Below, piece after piece: positions 31,503-39,765 of a stretch of 64,000 nt of DNA. The notes beneath the pieces are model-generated. The model did not search any database and was not told the DNA's origin. It worked only from the letters and a program-made list of their open reading frames with translations. The DNA comes from Burkholderiales bacterium GJ-E10 (lineage in GTDB: Bacteria; Pseudomonadota; Gammaproteobacteria; Burkholderiales; Burkholderiaceae_F), in assembly GCA_000828975.1 (NCBI GenBank), contig AP014683.1, positions 1,007,520 through 1,071,519 of the forward strand, given 5' to 3'. Position numbers and translations under genes: made by a program. Position 1 is the first letter of the stretch, and each line of letters begins with the position of its first letter.

Positions 31503-33266
31503 TCATCCGTCAACCGCCGCCCGGATCGCCTCATACAGCGCATCGGCCGTGACCGGCTTTTGCAGGACCGGAAACCCGGCTGCATGCGCTTCGCGCAGCG
31601 CTTCCGATCCGGTCTCTCCGGTCATGATCAGCACCGGGAAATCTCCATAGGTCCGGCGCATTCGCAGCGCCAGCGCGGCGCCATGCTCCGGTTCGCCCAG
31701 GCGCAGATCCACGATCAACACCTCCGGAGGACCTTCGCGTCCGAAAATTTCCTCGGTCTCCCGGCCCGACGCGACAGTGCGGACATCTATCTGCCAGGAA
31801 TCGAGCAACCATTGCATGCCCTTGAGAATGTCGCGTTCGTCGTCGACCACGGCAACCTTCAGGCCTGCAAACGAGCGCCGTATCGGCTCCGTCGCCGGCC
31901 CGAGGTCCGGATCCGGATCCGGCGTCTGAATCGCATTGGGAAGCCGCAGTGTGAAGCGGCTTCCCAATCCTGGTTCCGATTGCACCGCGATCTCGGCCCC
32001 GATCCGCTCGCAGAGCCGCTGCACGATGGCGAGTCCGAGGCCCACTCCCTTGTTGCGGTCGCGCCCCGGGTTGTCGAGTTGATAGAACTCTTCGAAGATT
32101 CGCGACCGCTCGGCCGGCGGAATGCCCTTGCCCGTATCGATCACGACCGCGACTGCATGATCGCCGTCCAAACCCGTCGTCACGGAAACCGCTCCACGAT
32201 CGGTGTGCTTCACCGCATTGTCGATCAGGTTTCGCAGGATCCGTCCTACCGCGACGGCATCTCCCACGACCGAGACCGCCTCTCGCGGACAGGAGAGCGT
32301 GATGCCCTTTGCCGCCGCCGCGGGCGCGAATTCGCGACAGATCTCCCGCGCCAAGCGGTCCAGCGCGAAACGCTTCCGTTCCGGGACGTAGACCCCCGCG
32401 GCGAGTTGCGACAAATCGAGCAGACCGGACAGCAGGCTTCCCAACGTTCGCACGATCTGGGCAATGTTCCGACTGGCTTCGCGCAGGGTTTCGGGATCGG
32501 GCCTTTCGGCGAGCACCGCGCTGTAGACCGACAGCGCGTGCAGCGGCTGCCGCAGATCATGGCTGGCCGAGGCGAGCACCCGGGCGCGCGCCTGCGCCGA
32601 CTCTTCGGCCCGTTCCAGGGCCGCCTTGGTTTGCGCGTTGCTGCGTTCGAGTTCCTTGCGGATTTCGATCGATCGTCGCAACAACCGCTCGCCATCGGCA
32701 GCAACGGCAATCAGGAAGACGATGAAGAGCACGGAGAGCCCGGCCGCTACGAACATGTCCGGATGGATGCGGACGTAGGTTCCGGTTGCCGGCAGGAGGA
32801 TCCCGATCGCATAGGCGGCGAGGATGTAGCGCGACCCGACTGACACCGACACGCCGGCCGCGGGCATCGCAAACATGACGATCGCCAGCCATGCCTGCCG
32901 CACGATTCCGAGGTGCGGCAGAAAGAGGACGCAGCTCCATCCGATCGTTCCGCCGGAAATCCCTGCGAGTGCGATGAAAAGGCGATGCACCTTGGCCGGG
33001 TTCCACTGGCCGATCCGATCCAGGATCCGGGCCGCGACTGCCGCGCGCAGGGTCTCCACCAGGAGGGTCGCAACGCCCCATGCCAGGAACGGAAGGAGCG
33101 GAATCTGGGACCGCAGCACGATTCCCAGGCCAACCACGACCAGCAACTGCACAACGGGCATGCGCCGCAATACCCGCGCGTGCAGCACGACGAGTTCCCG
33201 GGTCAGGTCACACCGGATCTCGGCCTCCGGCACGACGCGGTCTTCCAGGCCGGTGCCTTCAGTCAT
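31503..33266 (-). CDS. Hybrid sensor histidine kinase with receiver domain
   Basis: 587 residues. About six membrane segments in residues 35-200 with little periplasmic sequence, a coiled-coil linker, HisKA with phospho-acceptor His at about 235 (ASASHDLRQPLHALSVYS), HATPase_c with NLIDNAVKH, DTGKGIPPAERSRIFEEFYQ and GVGLGLAIVQRLCE, and a C-terminal receiver at about 465-585 (VAVVDDERDIL, phospho-Asp in VLIVDLRLG, MTGE, Lys in VLQKPVT). Its first bases overlap the response regulator gene by 8. The membrane-embedded sensor gives no clue to the signal. Both genes stand upstream of the PEP-CTERM gene on the same strand. Confidence 0.9.
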   Translation of the reverse strand: MTEGTGLEDRVVPEAEIRCDLTRELVVLHARVLRRMPVVQLLVVVGLGIVLRSQIPLLPFLAWGVATLLVETLRAAVAARILDRIGQWNPAKVHRLFIALAGISGGTIGWSCVLFLPHLGIVRQAWLAIVMFAMPAAGVSVSVGSRYILAAYAIGILLPATGTYVRIHPDMFVAAGLSVLFIVFLIAVAADGERLLRRSIEIRKELERSNAQTKAALERAEESAQARARVLASASHDLRQPLHALSVYSAVLAERPDPETLREASRNIAQIVRTLGSLLSGLLDLSQLAAGVYVPERKRFALDRLAREICREFAPAAAAKGITLSCPREAVSVVGDAVAVGRILRNLIDNAVKHTDRGAVSVTTGLDGDHAVAVVIDTGKGIPPAERSRIFEEFYQLDNPGRDRNKGVGLGLAIVQRLCERIGAEIAVQSEPGLGSRFTLRLPNAIQTPDPDPDLGPATEPIRRSFAGLKVAVVDDERDILKGMQWLLDSWQIDVRTVASGRETEEIFGREGPPEVLIVDLRLGEPEHGAALALRMRRTYGDFPVLIMTGETGSEALREAHAAGFPVLQKPVTADALYEAIRAAVDG

Positions 33267-33885
33267 TCGCGTGCGGCCGGAGCGACGATCGGCTGGACCG
33301 GATCACCGCCTCCGTCCGGTTTCGAACGCCGAGGATCTCGAAGATCCTGGCGATGTACTCCTTGGCGGTGTACTCGGAAATCGCCAGTTCCCGCGCAATC
33401 AGTTTGGTCGGCAACCCACGCTGCAGGCACCGCAGAACGTCGCGCTGACGCGGGGTAAGCACCGGCCGCGCGGATTGCGGTTCGACATCGTCGATATGGA
33501 TGCCGCACGGCAGCACGACCTGCCCTTGGAGCACGCGCCGCAAAGCCGAGGCGAGTTCTTCCGGTTCGGCGCTCTTCGGAATGAAGCTCATCGCACCGTT
33601 GTCGATGCAGGAGCGCACGACGCTCGGCTCCTCCGATCCGGAGACGACCACGATGGCAACGGCCGGCGCGGCGGCACGCAGCTGCGCCACCGCGCGCAGC
33701 CCATAGTCCTCACGCAGCGTGAGGTCGAGCAGGCACAGCTGGAGGTCCGGATTGGCCGCGGCGATCGCAAGGGCCTCGGCCAGCGTCCCCGCCTCCAGAA
33801 GAAACGCGTCCCGGTCGATCGTCGAGAGCAGCAGGCGGAGACCGGCGCGGAACAGGGCGTGATCGTCGACGAGAAGGATTTTCAT
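33259..33885 (-). CDS. LuxR/NarL-family response regulator
   Basis: 208 residues. Receiver domain with acidic pair in ILLVDDHALFRAGLRLLL, phospho-Asp54 in LCLLDLTLRED, VVVSGSEEP and Lys in SFIPKSAEPEEL; C-terminal LuxR helix-turn-helix (LTPRQRDVLRCLQRGLPTKL, IARELAISEYTAKEYIARIF). First gene of a two-gene operon with the hybrid kinase (8-base overlap). The probable promoter with an overlapping palindrome lies just upstream, so autoregulation is plausible. Confidence 0.92.
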   Translation of the reverse strand: MKILLVDDHALFRAGLRLLLSTIDRDAFLLEAGTLAEALAIAAANPDLQLCLLDLTLREDYGLRAVAQLRAAAPAVAIVVVSGSEEPSVVRSCIDNGAMSFIPKSAEPEELASALRRVLQGQVVLPCGIHIDDVEPQSARPVLTPRQRDVLRCLQRGLPTKLIARELAISEYTAKEYIARIFEILGVRNRTEAVIRSSRSSLRPHAND

Positions 33886-33915
33886 GAAAAGCCGCGCCGG
33901 AATCCGGACGCACCG

Positions 33916-33936
33916 CGCTCGTTACTCTAACGAGCG
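33916..33936. promoter_or_regulatory. 9-bp inverted repeat (operator or hairpin) ahead of the response regulator gene
   Basis: CGCTCGTTA-CTC-TAACGAGCG is a perfect 9-bp inverted repeat with a 3-base centre, 31 bases upstream of the regulator ATG. It overlaps the proposed -10 element and start of transcription, which suits a repressor or autoregulatory site, or a short RNA hairpin in the leader. Confidence 0.5.
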
Positions 33937-33952
33937 AAACCAGATGCCTCAA
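33924..33952 (-). promoter_or_regulatory. Candidate sigma-70 promoter for the regulator-kinase operon
   Basis: On the minus strand TTGAGG (33952-33947) and TAGAGT (33929-33924) are separated by 17 bases, each matching consensus at 4 of 6 positions. Predicted transcription start is near 33917, about 30 bases before the ATG. It overlaps the inverted repeat at 33916-33936. Confidence 0.4.
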
Positions 33953-34221
33953 CCCCCCCAAAGTCGGGGAACCGCGGACTATTTCCCTCAACCAGAGCGG
34001 GAAGGAGCAACGATAACCAGAAACGATGGTGTTTCCACTCTGGAAAACGCGGAGTCGCGAGCGGCCGCTGCTTTGCGATGGATGCGAGCGATCCCCCGTG
34101 GGTATCCCGAAATCCGTTCCTGTCTGGTCGCCGGAAGGGAGAGCGCGGACGCTCACGGTCGGTCAGGCAGTACTCCGCGGGTTGGGTGATAATTGAAGGC
34201 AAACGGAACCGAGGTGCCTCA

Positions 34222-34446
34222 ATGGGAAATCGCCTGGAAGATCTGGAAGCCCAAGCGCTGTTGCTGCCGGAAAGGGAACGTGCCGAGCTGGTTGCCCGGG
34301 TGCTTGCGAGCCTTTCACCAGCCCCGGATTTTGATGCGGAATGGGCCACAGAAGTGGATCGGCGCATCGAGCAGATCGAGAGTGGCCGCGCGATCATGAC
34401 CCCCGTGGGAGACGCAATTACCCGAGTCCGTGAAGCGATTCGGTGA
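34222..34446 (+). CDS. Addiction-module antitoxin component
   Basis: 74 residues, mostly helical and acidic: RLEDLEAQALLLPERERAEL, VARVLASLSP, then WATEVDRRIEQIESGRA. This matches the small 'putative addiction module component' antitoxins (TIGR02574-like) that accompany RelE/ParE toxins. GAGG at 34211-34214 sits 7 bases before the ATG. It overlaps the toxin gene start (GTGA). Confidence 0.8.
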   Translation: MGNRLEDLEAQALLLPERERAELVARVLASLSPAPDFDAEWATEVDRRIEQIESGRAIMTPVGDAITRVREAIR

Positions 34447-34736
34447 AGTTCACGATCCACGAGGCGGCCGAGCGTGAACTATTGGAGGCCGCCCGGTATT
34501 ACCGGGATCGGGGTGGAGCAGAACTTGCCGATGGTCTTCTTGATGAGTTCGAGCGGGCCTACGGGTTGTTGCGCGCCTATCCATATATCGGCGCGGCGTG
34601 GCGCAGGGAGACCAGGCTACTTCCTATTGAGCGGTTTCCGTACAGCTTGGTTTATTACGTGAAATTCGACGAGGTGCGAATCGTTGCGTTTGCGCACCAA
34701 AGCCGGAGGCAAGGTTTCTGGCGGAAACGGCGGTAG
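34443..34736 (+). CDS. RelE/ParE-family toxin
   Basis: 97 residues. KFTIHEAAERELLEAARYYR at the N-terminus, GLLRAYPYIGAAWRRETRLL, then FPYSLVYYVKFDEVRIVAFA, HQSRRQGFW: the classical RelE/ParE beta-sheet and tail. It starts with GTG inside the antitoxin stop. It is unlike the toxin at 29353-29646 beyond the fold, so the two pairs are not a recent duplication. Confidence 0.87.
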   Translation: MKFTIHEAAERELLEAARYYRDRGGAELADGLLDEFERAYGLLRAYPYIGAAWRRETRLLPIERFPYSLVYYVKFDEVRIVAFAHQSRRQGFWRKRR

Positions 34737-34875
34737 CTAGTCGCCGCCCGGCGCCTGGCCAAGATCCTCGCCACCGGGAAAGGCGTACCACTGGATGAGG
34801 CTAGGGACTACCTGCTTGCCCGGGTACGTGGGGAAAAGCCGCAGCGCCCGAAGCCGTGCAAGTTGACTCGCTGAT
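34737..34875 (+). pseudogene. Short 3' remnant of an antitoxin-like gene
   Basis: Immediately after the toxin stop, and in its frame, translation reads LVAARRLAKILATGKGVPLD, EARDYLLARVRGEKPQRPK and then a stop at about 34873. The basic tail and LAKILATG-GVP pattern look like the end of a small helical antitoxin or DNA-binding protein with no start of its own. Low confidence; it may be read as decayed module DNA. Confidence 0.3.
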
Positions 34876-35048
34876 GGTTTACATCCTTGCCGTCCGCAGC
34901 CAGAAGGAAGTGGGCTACAAACGCCTTTGGCCTGCGGCCTGATCGCCGCCGTGCATGGTCGGCATGGAGGCGTGCGGTGGCTGACGTATCGCAAGGTTTG
35001 CGAGCCCGGAGCCCCAACGCGCGGCAATTCGGCGTACCGTTCGGGGTG
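34876..35048. other. Non-coding stretch before the cytochrome b561 gene
   Basis: No supported gene. An open frame runs in from 34887 in phase with the cytochrome, but its translation is Arg-rich and low-complexity, unlike the family's N-terminus. Together with 34737-34875 it makes a 312-base gap without an intact gene. Confidence 0.5.
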
Positions 35049-35585
35049 ATGAAATCCGCCGCTTCCGCCACCCGATTCGGCGCGCCGTTGCGCTGGTTGC
35101 ACTGGATCATGGCCATCGCCATCTTCGGGGCATGGGCGCTCGTGTATTCGAAGGGGCTGTTCGCAAAGGGGTCCGCAGGTCGGGATTTCCTGACCCACGC
35201 CCACATCCTCGCCGGGCTCTCCGTGCTGGCGCTGCTGCCCGTGCGCATCCTCGCGCGCGTCGGATCGCCGCAGCCGCCGATCATTCCCGCGCCCGGGCCG
35301 TTGGCGGCGCAGTTGGCGAAATGGGTTCACGTCCTGCTTTATGCGGGGATGCTTGCAACGCCGGTTCTCGGGATCCTGTTCGTACAGGCTGCCGGGAAGG
35401 AAATCGCCTATCTCGGCTACACCATGCCGACCTGGATCGGCACGAACAAGGCGTTGTCGCATAACCTCAAGGAGGTGCATGAGACGCTGGGCCTATCGAT
35501 GCTGTATCTGGTGGCGGCGCACGTGGGGGCAGCGCTCGAGCATCACACGTTTCGGCACGACAACACCCTGCGGCGGATGCTGTAG
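35049..35585 (+). CDS. Cytochrome b561 family protein
   Basis: 178 residues, four membrane helices, a diheme b-type cytochrome that passes electrons across the inner membrane. Family features: TRFGAPLRWLHWIMAIAIFG with the first heme His (RWLHW), DFLTHAHILAGLSVLALLPV with His, AQLAKWVHVLLYAGMLATPV with His, and EVHETLGLSMLYLVAAHVGA with His. ATG 35049 gives a normal N-terminus. Repeat copy 2 begins 38 bases after its stop. Confidence 0.9.
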   Translation: MKSAASATRFGAPLRWLHWIMAIAIFGAWALVYSKGLFAKGSAGRDFLTHAHILAGLSVLALLPVRILARVGSPQPPIIPAPGPLAAQLAKWVHVLLYAGMLATPVLGILFVQAAGKEIAYLGYTMPTWIGTNKALSHNLKEVHETLGLSMLYLVAAHVGAALEHHTFRHDNTLRRML

Positions 35586-35623
35586 CCGGTTCCGGGAAAG
35601 CGATGCGGGAGATGCCGAGGCCG

Positions 35624-35982
35624 TGTAGTGCCTTGGCCAGGTTGGCACGAAACGAAGGATCGCCATCGATGTGCAATGACGCCGATGGCGCTTGCACCAC
35701 GCCGGCGCGCGGTGGTTGCGCCCCGCCGGGGCCGGCTACGCGGTGGTCGCCCCTGCGGGGCGACTGCGCTGCGCTGCGCAGTCCGCGGGCGCACGGCCGA
35801 ACTCGCTGCGCGGCCTGCGGCCGCTTCGCTCAAACATGCGGCCGTGAGTCAGAAGGGTGGGCGCGCTGGCGCGCGCCGCGTCCGCGGCCTTGTGCTGCTC
35901 GCCACCGCGTCCTATGCCGGCCCCGGCGGGGCGCAACCACCGCTCAAAGCAACCCGCTTGCCAGGGACGCGAACCGCCTGTC
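35624..35982. repeat. Dispersed structured repeat, copy 2 (expanded)
   Basis: It begins TGTAGTGCCTTGG and shares with copy 3 the core AAGGATCGCCATCGATGTGC (35655-35674), CGCCGATGGCGCTTG, the GC-rich arm and the end (TTGCC.GG..CGAACCGC). Compared with copy 3 it carries about 165 extra bases (roughly 35762-35932) that include an inverted copy of part of the arm. It fills the 460-base gap (35586-36045) between cytochrome b561 and the hydrolase gene. No transposase or conserved reading frame lies inside. Confidence 0.75.
35709..35943. repeat. 28-bp perfect inverted repeat around a 179-base spacer
   Basis: The left arm at 35709-35736 (begins GCGGTGGTTGCGCCCC) and the right arm at 35916-35943 are perfect reverse complements; after a 4-base offset the shared CGCGGTGG extends the match inward. 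The spacer contains further GC hairpins (for example CTGCGCTGCGCTGCGCAG). It lies inside repeat copy 2. Confidence 0.85.
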
Positions 35983-36045
35983 CTTGCGAGGTGTACGAAC
36001 CGTCAGGGCGCCCGATCTTGGGCCAAGCACGTTCGATCCAGACCG

Positions 36046-36684
36046 CTAACGCCCGTCGCCCACGTAGGGATTCGTCCGCCGCTCCTGTCCGAACGTCGAC
36101 ATCGGGCCGTGGCCCGGCACGAAACGCACGTCGTCGCCCAGCGGCCAGAGCTTGCCGCGGATCGAGGCGATGAGGTCGGCACGGTTGCCGCGCGGAAAGT
36201 CGGTGCGGCCGATGGAGCCCGCGAAGAGGACGTCGCCAACGAAGGCGATGCGGTCGCCGGCGTGATAGAAGACGACGTGCCCCGGCGTATGGCCCGGGCA
36301 ATGGATCACCTGCAGCGTCTGGTTCCCGAAGGTCACGGTGTCGCCGTCCTGCAGCCAGCGGTCGGGCTCGAAGGCGTCGGCGGGGGGGAATCCGCGGCTG
36401 CGCGTGAGTTCCGGCAGCAGTTCGAGCCAGAAGCGGTCGGCTTCGTGCGGGCCTTCGATCGGCACGCCGAGCTGCCCGGCGAATTGCCGCGCCGCGGCGC
36501 AGTGGTCGTGATGGCCGTGCGTGAGCAGGATCTTGACCGGGTGCACGCCCAGTTCCGCGATCTTCGCCGTGATGCGATCAAGGTCGCCGCCCGGGTCGAC
36601 GATCGCGGCGTCGCGCGTCGCGTCGCAGGACAGGATCGAGCAGTTCTGTTCGTATGAGGTGACGGGGACGATGGCGACGTGCAT
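36046..36684 (-). CDS. MBL-fold hydrolase, glyoxalase II-like (YcbL type)
   Basis: 212 residues. The metal site is complete: THGHHDHC (HxHxDH), a fourth His in HCPGHTPGHVVF, Asp in FVGDVLFAGSIGRTDFPRG and the last His in FVPGHGPMSTFG. The start is MHVAIVPVTSYEQNCSIL. The C-terminal glutathione-binding domain of true GloB is missing, as in YcbL, so the substrate is uncertain (thioesters or methylglyoxal-derived). It is divergent from mnmC with 81 bases between. Confidence 0.88.
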   Translation of the reverse strand: MHVAIVPVTSYEQNCSILSCDATRDAAIVDPGGDLDRITAKIAELGVHPVKILLTHGHHDHCAAARQFAGQLGVPIEGPHEADRFWLELLPELTRSRGFPPADAFEPDRWLQDGDTVTFGNQTLQVIHCPGHTPGHVVFYHAGDRIAFVGDVLFAGSIGRTDFPRGNRADLIASIRGKLWPLGDDVRFVPGHGPMSTFGQERRTNPYVGDGR

Positions 36685-36765
36685 GGCGTGTTTCCACCCG
36701 GCTGCCGCTGCGCGGGAGCGGAGCCGGGGCCAGGAACGGTTGCTGACGATGGCTATTATCGCGCG

Positions 36766-38736
36766 ATGACGATCGGCATTTCCCCCGAACCTCTGCAGTT
36801 CGACGAGCACGGCAATCCCGTCTCGCTCCGCTACGGCGACATCTATGCGAGCCGCGACGGCGCCGCGGCGCAGGCGCGCCACGTGTTTCTCGGCGGCAAC
36901 GACCTGCCGGTGCGCTGGGCCCGGCGGCGGCAGTTCGTCATCGTCGAAACCGGTTTTGGCCTCGGCACCAATTTCCTCGCTGCCTGGCAGGCGTGGCGCG
37001 AGGATCCGCAGCGTCCGCAGCGGCTGCATTTCGTGTCGGTGGAACGGCATCCGGTTCGTGCGCAGGATTTGGCCGGACTGCCGGCGGCGGATTCCCTGCA
37101 CGCCCTGCGCGCGCAGTTGGCCGCATGCTGGCCGCTGCCGCTCGCCGGCGTGCATCGCATCGAGTTCGAGGCGGGACGCGTCGTCCTGACGCTGGGCCTG
37201 GGCGACGCTGCGGATCTGCTACCCGATCTCGTCGTCGGCGCGGACGCGTTTTTCCTCGACGGCTTCGCCCCTGCGCGCAATCCGGAGATGTGGCAGCCGG
37301 AGATCATCCGGGCGCTGGCGCGGATGGCACGCCCCGATGCGACGCTGGCGACCTACACCTGCGCGCGCGCCGTGCGCGACGCGCTGGCGCAGGAGGGCTT
37401 TGCGGTCGATCTGCGTCCGGGCTTCGGCAGCAAGCGCGAGATGGTTGCGGCGCGCTATGCGCCGGGGTGGAAGCGGCGGCGGATCGAGCCGCCGGCGCCC
37501 CATGACGGCGAGCGCAGCGCGATCGTCGTCGGCGCCGGCCTGGCGGGCGCGGCGACGGCCCATGCGTTGGCGCGCCGTGGCTGGACCGTACGGTTGCTCG
37601 AACGCGGGGCGGATGTCGCCGACGGCGCGTCGGGGCTGCCGGCGGGACTGTTGCACCCGGCGCTCTCGGTCGATCACAACCTGGCGTCGCGGCTCAGCCA
37701 GGCAGGTTTCCTGCTTGCCCGGTCGTGGCTCGATGCATTGGCGGTTGACGGCGGCGATCCGGTCTGGTCGGCGTGCGGCGTCTTCCAGCAAGGGCAGGCG
37801 GAACTCGATGGCGAGGGCGAGTCCGCGCTGCGGGATCTGCTGGCGCGGGCGGCGCTTCCGCCGGACTACGCGCGCTGGGTGGAGCCGACGGCGGCGGCGG
37901 CGCTCTGCGGCCTCGCGCCCCGGCGCGGCGGCATCTGGTTCGGCACGGGGGGAGTGGTCTCGGCGCGCCGCTGGTGCCGGGCGATGCTCGCGGGCGACCC
38001 GGGCGGCGCGGGTGGGCGCATCGATCTCGGGACCGGCCGGGACATCGAGCGTATCGAACGCGCAGACGGGGCCTGGCGCGTGACGGCGGCGGACGGGGCA
38101 TCCTGGGCGGCGCCGATCCTCGTCCTGGCCAATGCGCTGGGGGCCTCGGCGCTTGCGGGGGCGCGCTTTGCGCCGCTGCGCGCGGTGCGAGGGCAGGTCA
38201 GTCTGTTCGATCCGCCGGCGCTGGCCGGTCTGCGTGCCGGCATCTGCGGCGACGGCTACCTGATTCCGGCGGGTCTGGGCCGCGCGGCGGTCGGCGCGAG
38301 CTATGAGGAGTCGGAGCGGCTTGGCGAGGCGGAGGCGCATCGCGAAAACCGCGCCCGCTGGGCGGCTGCGCTAAACGGGCCGTCGCCGGCGGAGCCTGCG
38401 GGGGTGTTTGCTGGCGAGCGTTGCGTGTCGGCGGACCGGTTGCCGCTGGCGGGGCCGATCGCCGACGAGGAGACGGTGCTGGCCGACGCGGCCCGGATGG
38501 CGGGCGCGCGGCTGGCCGAGTTGCCGCGCCGGCCGGGGCTGTGGACGGTGAGCGGGCTGGGATCACGCGGCTTGACGCTGGCGTGCCTGGGCGCGGAGCT
38601 GGTTGCCAGCCGGATCGAGGGCGAGCCGTGGCCGGTGGAACGGGCGCCGGCCGATGCCATCGATCCGGCGCGCTTCCTGCTCCGCCACATTCGCCGGGGT
38701 GGACTGCGCGGGATCCCCGAGAACGGGCAGGGATGA
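36766..38736 (+). CDS. mnmC: Bifunctional tRNA mnm5s2U biosynthesis enzyme MnmC
   Basis: 656 residues. The N-terminal methyltransferase (about 1-240: FVIVETGFGLGTNFLAAWQA, DAFFLDGFAPARNPEMWQPE) methylates nm5U34; the C-terminal FAD domain (about 250-656: AIVVGAGLAGAATAHALARR, GLPAGLLHPALSVDHN, GYLIPAG) oxidises cmnm5U. Both halves are intact and in the usual order. TATTAT (36754-36759) ends 6 bases before the ATG, so a transcript from it would be leaderless. The C-terminal extension after GLTLACLGAELVAS is unremarkable. Confidence 0.94.
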   Translation: MTIGISPEPLQFDEHGNPVSLRYGDIYASRDGAAAQARHVFLGGNDLPVRWARRRQFVIVETGFGLGTNFLAAWQAWREDPQRPQRLHFVSVERHPVRAQDLAGLPAADSLHALRAQLAACWPLPLAGVHRIEFEAGRVVLTLGLGDAADLLPDLVVGADAFFLDGFAPARNPEMWQPEIIRALARMARPDATLATYTCARAVRDALAQEGFAVDLRPGFGSKREMVAARYAPGWKRRRIEPPAPHDGERSAIVVGAGLAGAATAHALARRGWTVRLLERGADVADGASGLPAGLLHPALSVDHNLASRLSQAGFLLARSWLDALAVDGGDPVWSACGVFQQGQAELDGEGESALRDLLARAALPPDYARWVEPTAAAALCGLAPRRGGIWFGTGGVVSARRWCRAMLAGDPGGAGGRIDLGTGRDIERIERADGAWRVTAADGASWAAPILVLANALGASALAGARFAPLRAVRGQVSLFDPPALAGLRAGICGDGYLIPAGLGRAAVGASYEESERLGEAEAHRENRARWAAALNGPSPAEPAGVFAGERCVSADRLPLAGPIADEETVLADAARMAGARLAELPRRPGLWTVSGLGSRGLTLACLGAELVASRIEGEPWPVERAPADAIDPARFLLRHIRRGGLRGIPENGQG

Positions 38737-38803
38737 GGCCGACTTGGGCACGGTATCATCGAACGATCCGATTCCGCATTCCTGCATCCCTGCCCAGAAC
38801 CCC

Positions 38804-39748
38804 ATGAACGCCGACGACGTTCCCCAGCGCAGCGGCCGTGGCATTGCGCCGTTGTGGGACCTGCATGCGCTAACCACCGCTCTGCGCGCATCGCGCGAGG
38901 TGACGCACAATGTTCGCCCCCGCGGCACCATTCGCGAACTGCCGTCCGTCCAGACCGTGGCGGGCGCGGTCGACAAGCTCGCGGTGGCGATGTTTCCCAC
39001 CCACTACGCCCACGCGGACCTGACCGACGACAGCATCGATCATTTCGTCGGCGCGGCGCTGCACCGCGCGCTCACCGACCTGACCGAGCAGGTCCGGCGC
39101 GGGCTGCGCTTCGTGCGCGACGCGCAACTCGGCGGCGATGCCGACGAGAACCTGGAGCGCCGTGCGGCGGAGATCGTGCGCGATTTCTCGACCCAGCTGC
39201 CGGCGATCCGCGCGTTGCTGGTCAGCGATCTCAACGCCGCCTATCAGGGGGATCCGGCGGCCACCAGCATCTCCGAGATCCTGTTGTGCTATCCGGGGTT
39301 CCAGGCGGTGCTGTACCACCGCATCGCCCATGCGCTCTACGGCCTGGGCTGCGAGCTCATCGCGCGGCTGATCGCCGAGATCGCCCACTCGCGCACCGGC
39401 ATCGACATCCATCCGGGGGCGCGGATCGGCGGCAGTTTCTTCATCGATCACGGCACGGGGGTGGTCATCGGCGAGACCACGATCATCGGTGAGCGGGTGC
39501 GTCTCTACCAGGCGGTCACCTTGGGGGCGAAGCGGTTTCCGGCCGATGCCGACGGCAATCTCGTCAAGGGCGTGCCGCGCCACCCGATCGTGGAGGACGA
39601 CGTGGTCATCTATGCGGGGGCGACGGTGCTCGGCCGCATCACCATCGGCCAGGGCTCGGTCGTCGGCGGCAACGTCTGGCTGACGCAAAGCGTCGGACCG
39701 GGCAGCAATCTCAGCCAGGCGCAGATGCGCCAAGGCAAACCGGAGTAA
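38804..39748 (+). CDS. cysE: Serine O-acetyltransferase, EpsC type
   Basis: 314 residues. Acetylates serine with acetyl-CoA, the first step of cysteine synthesis. A helical N-terminal half ([36 protein letters not shown]) is followed by the left-handed beta-helix: [40 protein letters not shown], and [20 protein letters not shown]. Catalytic His in SFFIDHGTG. Longer than E. coli CysE, as in the EpsC group. It may be a CysB target. Upstream, TATCAT at 38754 is a possible -10. Confidence 0.9.
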   Translation: MNADDVPQRSGRGIAPLWDLHALTTALRASREVTHNVRPRGTIRELPSVQTVAGAVDKLAVAMFPTHYAHADLTDDSIDHFVGAALHRALTDLTEQVRRGLRFVRDAQLGGDADENLERRAAEIVRDFSTQLPAIRALLVSDLNAAYQGDPAATSISEILLCYPGFQAVLYHRIAHALYGLGCELIARLIAEIAHSRTGIDIHPGARIGGSFFIDHGTGVVIGETTIIGERVRLYQAVTLGAKRFPADADGNLVKGVPRHPIVEDDVVIYAGATVLGRITIGQGSVVGGNVWLTQSVGPGSNLSQAQMRQGKPE

Positions 39749-39765
39749 GCGAAAGGAATGGTTTC

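Larger units (their letters stand above)
33886..34221. other. 336-base divergent intergenic region
   Basis: The left end holds the promoter and palindrome of the two-component operon. The right end has an AT-rich GATAAT (34188-34193) 28 bases before the antitoxin ATG, possibly its -10, without a convincing -35. Between about 33960 and 34160 nothing was recognised. Confidence 0.5.

Noticed and set aside
34887-35048. N-terminal extension of cytochrome b561
   Set aside because: The 54 extra residues are Arg-rich and unlike the family; ATG 35049 restores the usual start.
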